This document shows positions 5,483 to 6,256 of a stretch of DNA of 6,256 bases, in pieces. The stretch covers positions 1 to 6,256 of the forward strand of contig CANQNI010000093.1 of the NCBI GenBank assembly GCA_947625175.1, written 5' to 3'. The notes beneath the pieces are model-generated. The model searched no databases, had not been told where the DNA came from, and saw only the letters and a program-made list of their open reading frames with translations. Numbering within the stretch: the stretch's first letter is position 1; each line of letters begins with the position of its first letter. Made by a program: the position numbers and the translations under genes. Origin of the DNA: an uncultured Eubacteriaceae bacterium (GTDB lineage: Bacteria; Bacillota; Clostridia; Eubacteriales; Eubacteriaceae).

Positions 5483-5491
5483 TGTTACAAT
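5483..5491 (+). promoter_or_regulatory. Candidate extended -10 promoter of ispE
   Basis: ATGTTACAATG (5482-5492) contains a TACAAT box (5486-5491) with a TGT extension, 19 bases before the ispE ATG. At 17 bases upstream TGTAAA (5463-5468) is a weak -35. It is divergent from the HAD operon promoter, with about 80 bases between the two -10 boxes' outer edges. Confidence 0.4.
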
Positions 5492-5510
5492 GAATATAGT
5501 GAGAGAGAAC

Positions 5511-6256
5511 ATGAAAAATCAATTAATTGAAAAAGCCCCAGCTAAAGTTAATTTGTCTTTAGGGATAATAGGAAAACAGGTTGATGGATACCATACCCTT
5601 GAAATGGTTAATCATAGTATTGATTTAGCTGATGAATTAATATTAACGCCATCAGATCATTTTGAATTTAAAGTTAATAAAAGAAGTCTTGCCAATAGAG
5701 ATAATCTGGTCATTAAAGTTATTGAATTTTTTTCTCAATTACTTAATAGACCACCTGAATTTAAAATAGAATTAATTAAAAATATTCCAGAAAATGCTGG
5801 CCTGGCTGGTGGCTCTTCTGATGCAGCCGCTATGATTCGATTAATTGATAAATACTGGAATTTAAATTTACCAACTAAACATTTAAGAAGTTTAGCCTTA
5901 AAAGTTGGAGCAGATGTTCCTTATTGTTTAACAGGAGGAACCGCTTATATTGAAGGGATAGGTGAACGGGTCTTTCCATTAAAAGATTTTAAACCTGAAG
6001 CTATGTTGATTTTAAATCCCGATATTAAAATTAAAACGCCTAAGGCTTATCAACTGGTTGATGAAAAAACAGAATTGTTTCTTCCAAATAGTTTAGAAGT
6101 TATCAAAGCCATAGAAGAACATCGTTATGAGGATATTAAGGAATATGCCGGAAATAGTTTTACAGAACCTTTAAGTCAAGAATATCCTGAAATAAAGAAA
6201 TTAATTGATAAACTCTATGAGAATGGTGCTTACTACGCTACTATGAGCGGAAGTGG
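5511..6256 (+). CDS. ispE: 4-diphosphocytidyl-2-C-methyl-D-erythritol kinase, C-terminus cut by window edge
   Basis: This GHMP kinase phosphorylates CDP-methylerythritol with ATP in the non-mevalonate (MEP) pathway that makes isoprenoid precursors. The visible 248 codons start MKNQLIEKAPAKVNLSLGI, with the catalytic-site lysine K12 in the APAKVNL motif. They also contain GYH (residues 28-30), the glycine-rich ATP-binding loop from P93 (PENAGLAGGSSDAAA, 93-107), and GADVPYC with the catalytic aspartate D135. The third GHMP motif (MSGSG) sits at the right edge. Full-length proteins are about 280-295 residues, so some 35-45 residues lie outside. The ATG is preceded by GTGAGAGAGA, a modest ribosome binding site. 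The frame has no interruption and codon use matches the neighbouring genes. It is divergent from the HAD operon across 148 bases. Confidence 0.96.
   Translation, partial: MKNQLIEKAPAKVNLSLGIIGKQVDGYHTLEMVNHSIDLADELILTPSDHFEFKVNKRSLANRDNLVIKVIEFFSQLLNRPPEFKIELIKNIPENAGLAGGSSDAAAMIRLIDKYWNLNLPTKHLRSLALKVGADVPYCLTGGTAYIEGIGERVFPLKDFKPEAMLILNPDIKIKTPKAYQLVDEKTELFLPNSLEVIKAIEEHRYEDIKEYAGNSFTEPLSQEYPEIKKLIDKLYENGAYYATMSGS

Noticed and set aside
1..6256. CRISPR arrays, tRNA or rRNA genes, insertion sequences, riboswitches
   Set aside because: I saw no direct repeat series, no cloverleaf or rRNA-like segment, no transposase motif and no recognisable aptamer in the spacers.

Overview
The window looks like chromosomal DNA of a low-GC (about one third G+C) anaerobic Bacillota-type bacterium. 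The evidence is AT-rich third codon positions, strong AGGAGG-like ribosome binding sites before several genes, Firmicute-like protein sequences, and ispE, which points to the non-mevalonate isoprenoid route. A Halanaerobiales-like host is a guess from the feel of the proteins and cannot be proven without a search.

The layout has two contrasting halves. The left part (1 to about 2300) is accessory and decayed. It starts with the first 163 codons of an unrecognised minus-strand gene that runs off the left edge. Next is a metallo-beta-lactamase-fold (ribonuclease Z-like) gene on the minus strand, broken by two frame disruptions. A plus-strand run of gene debris follows: a frameshifted AbrB/MazE-type antitoxin, a 20-codon stub of a PIN-domain toxin whose first catalytic aspartate has become asparagine, a second frameshifted AbrB-type antitoxin, and the C-terminal tail of what looks like a zinc-type medium-chain dehydrogenase. 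None of these pieces is covered by one long open frame, so ordinary gene callers would probably leave 1396-2398 nearly blank.

The right part (2399 to 6256) is intact and ordinary. A CDF-family metal efflux gene (minus strand) has its own promoter region, containing an imperfect dyad over the -10 box, and a hairpin with a T-run downstream. Then come three overlapping minus-strand genes transcribed in the order HAD phosphatase, uracil-DNA glycosylase (ung), PAP2 membrane phosphatase. They overlap by 17 and 11 bases and so form a tight operon. Divergent from it is ispE on the plus strand, cut by the right edge shortly after its glycine-rich SGSG motif.

Functionally the intact genes are housekeeping: metal export, a soluble phosphatase, removal of uracil from DNA, a lipid-type phosphatase that may act on undecaprenyl diphosphate, and isoprenoid precursor synthesis. 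The last two may meet at undecaprenyl phosphate metabolism, although they are on opposite strands and not co-transcribed. I found no CRISPR array, tRNA, rRNA, insertion sequence or evident new multi-gene system. The most interesting part is the concealed toxin-antitoxin graveyard at 1480-2291.
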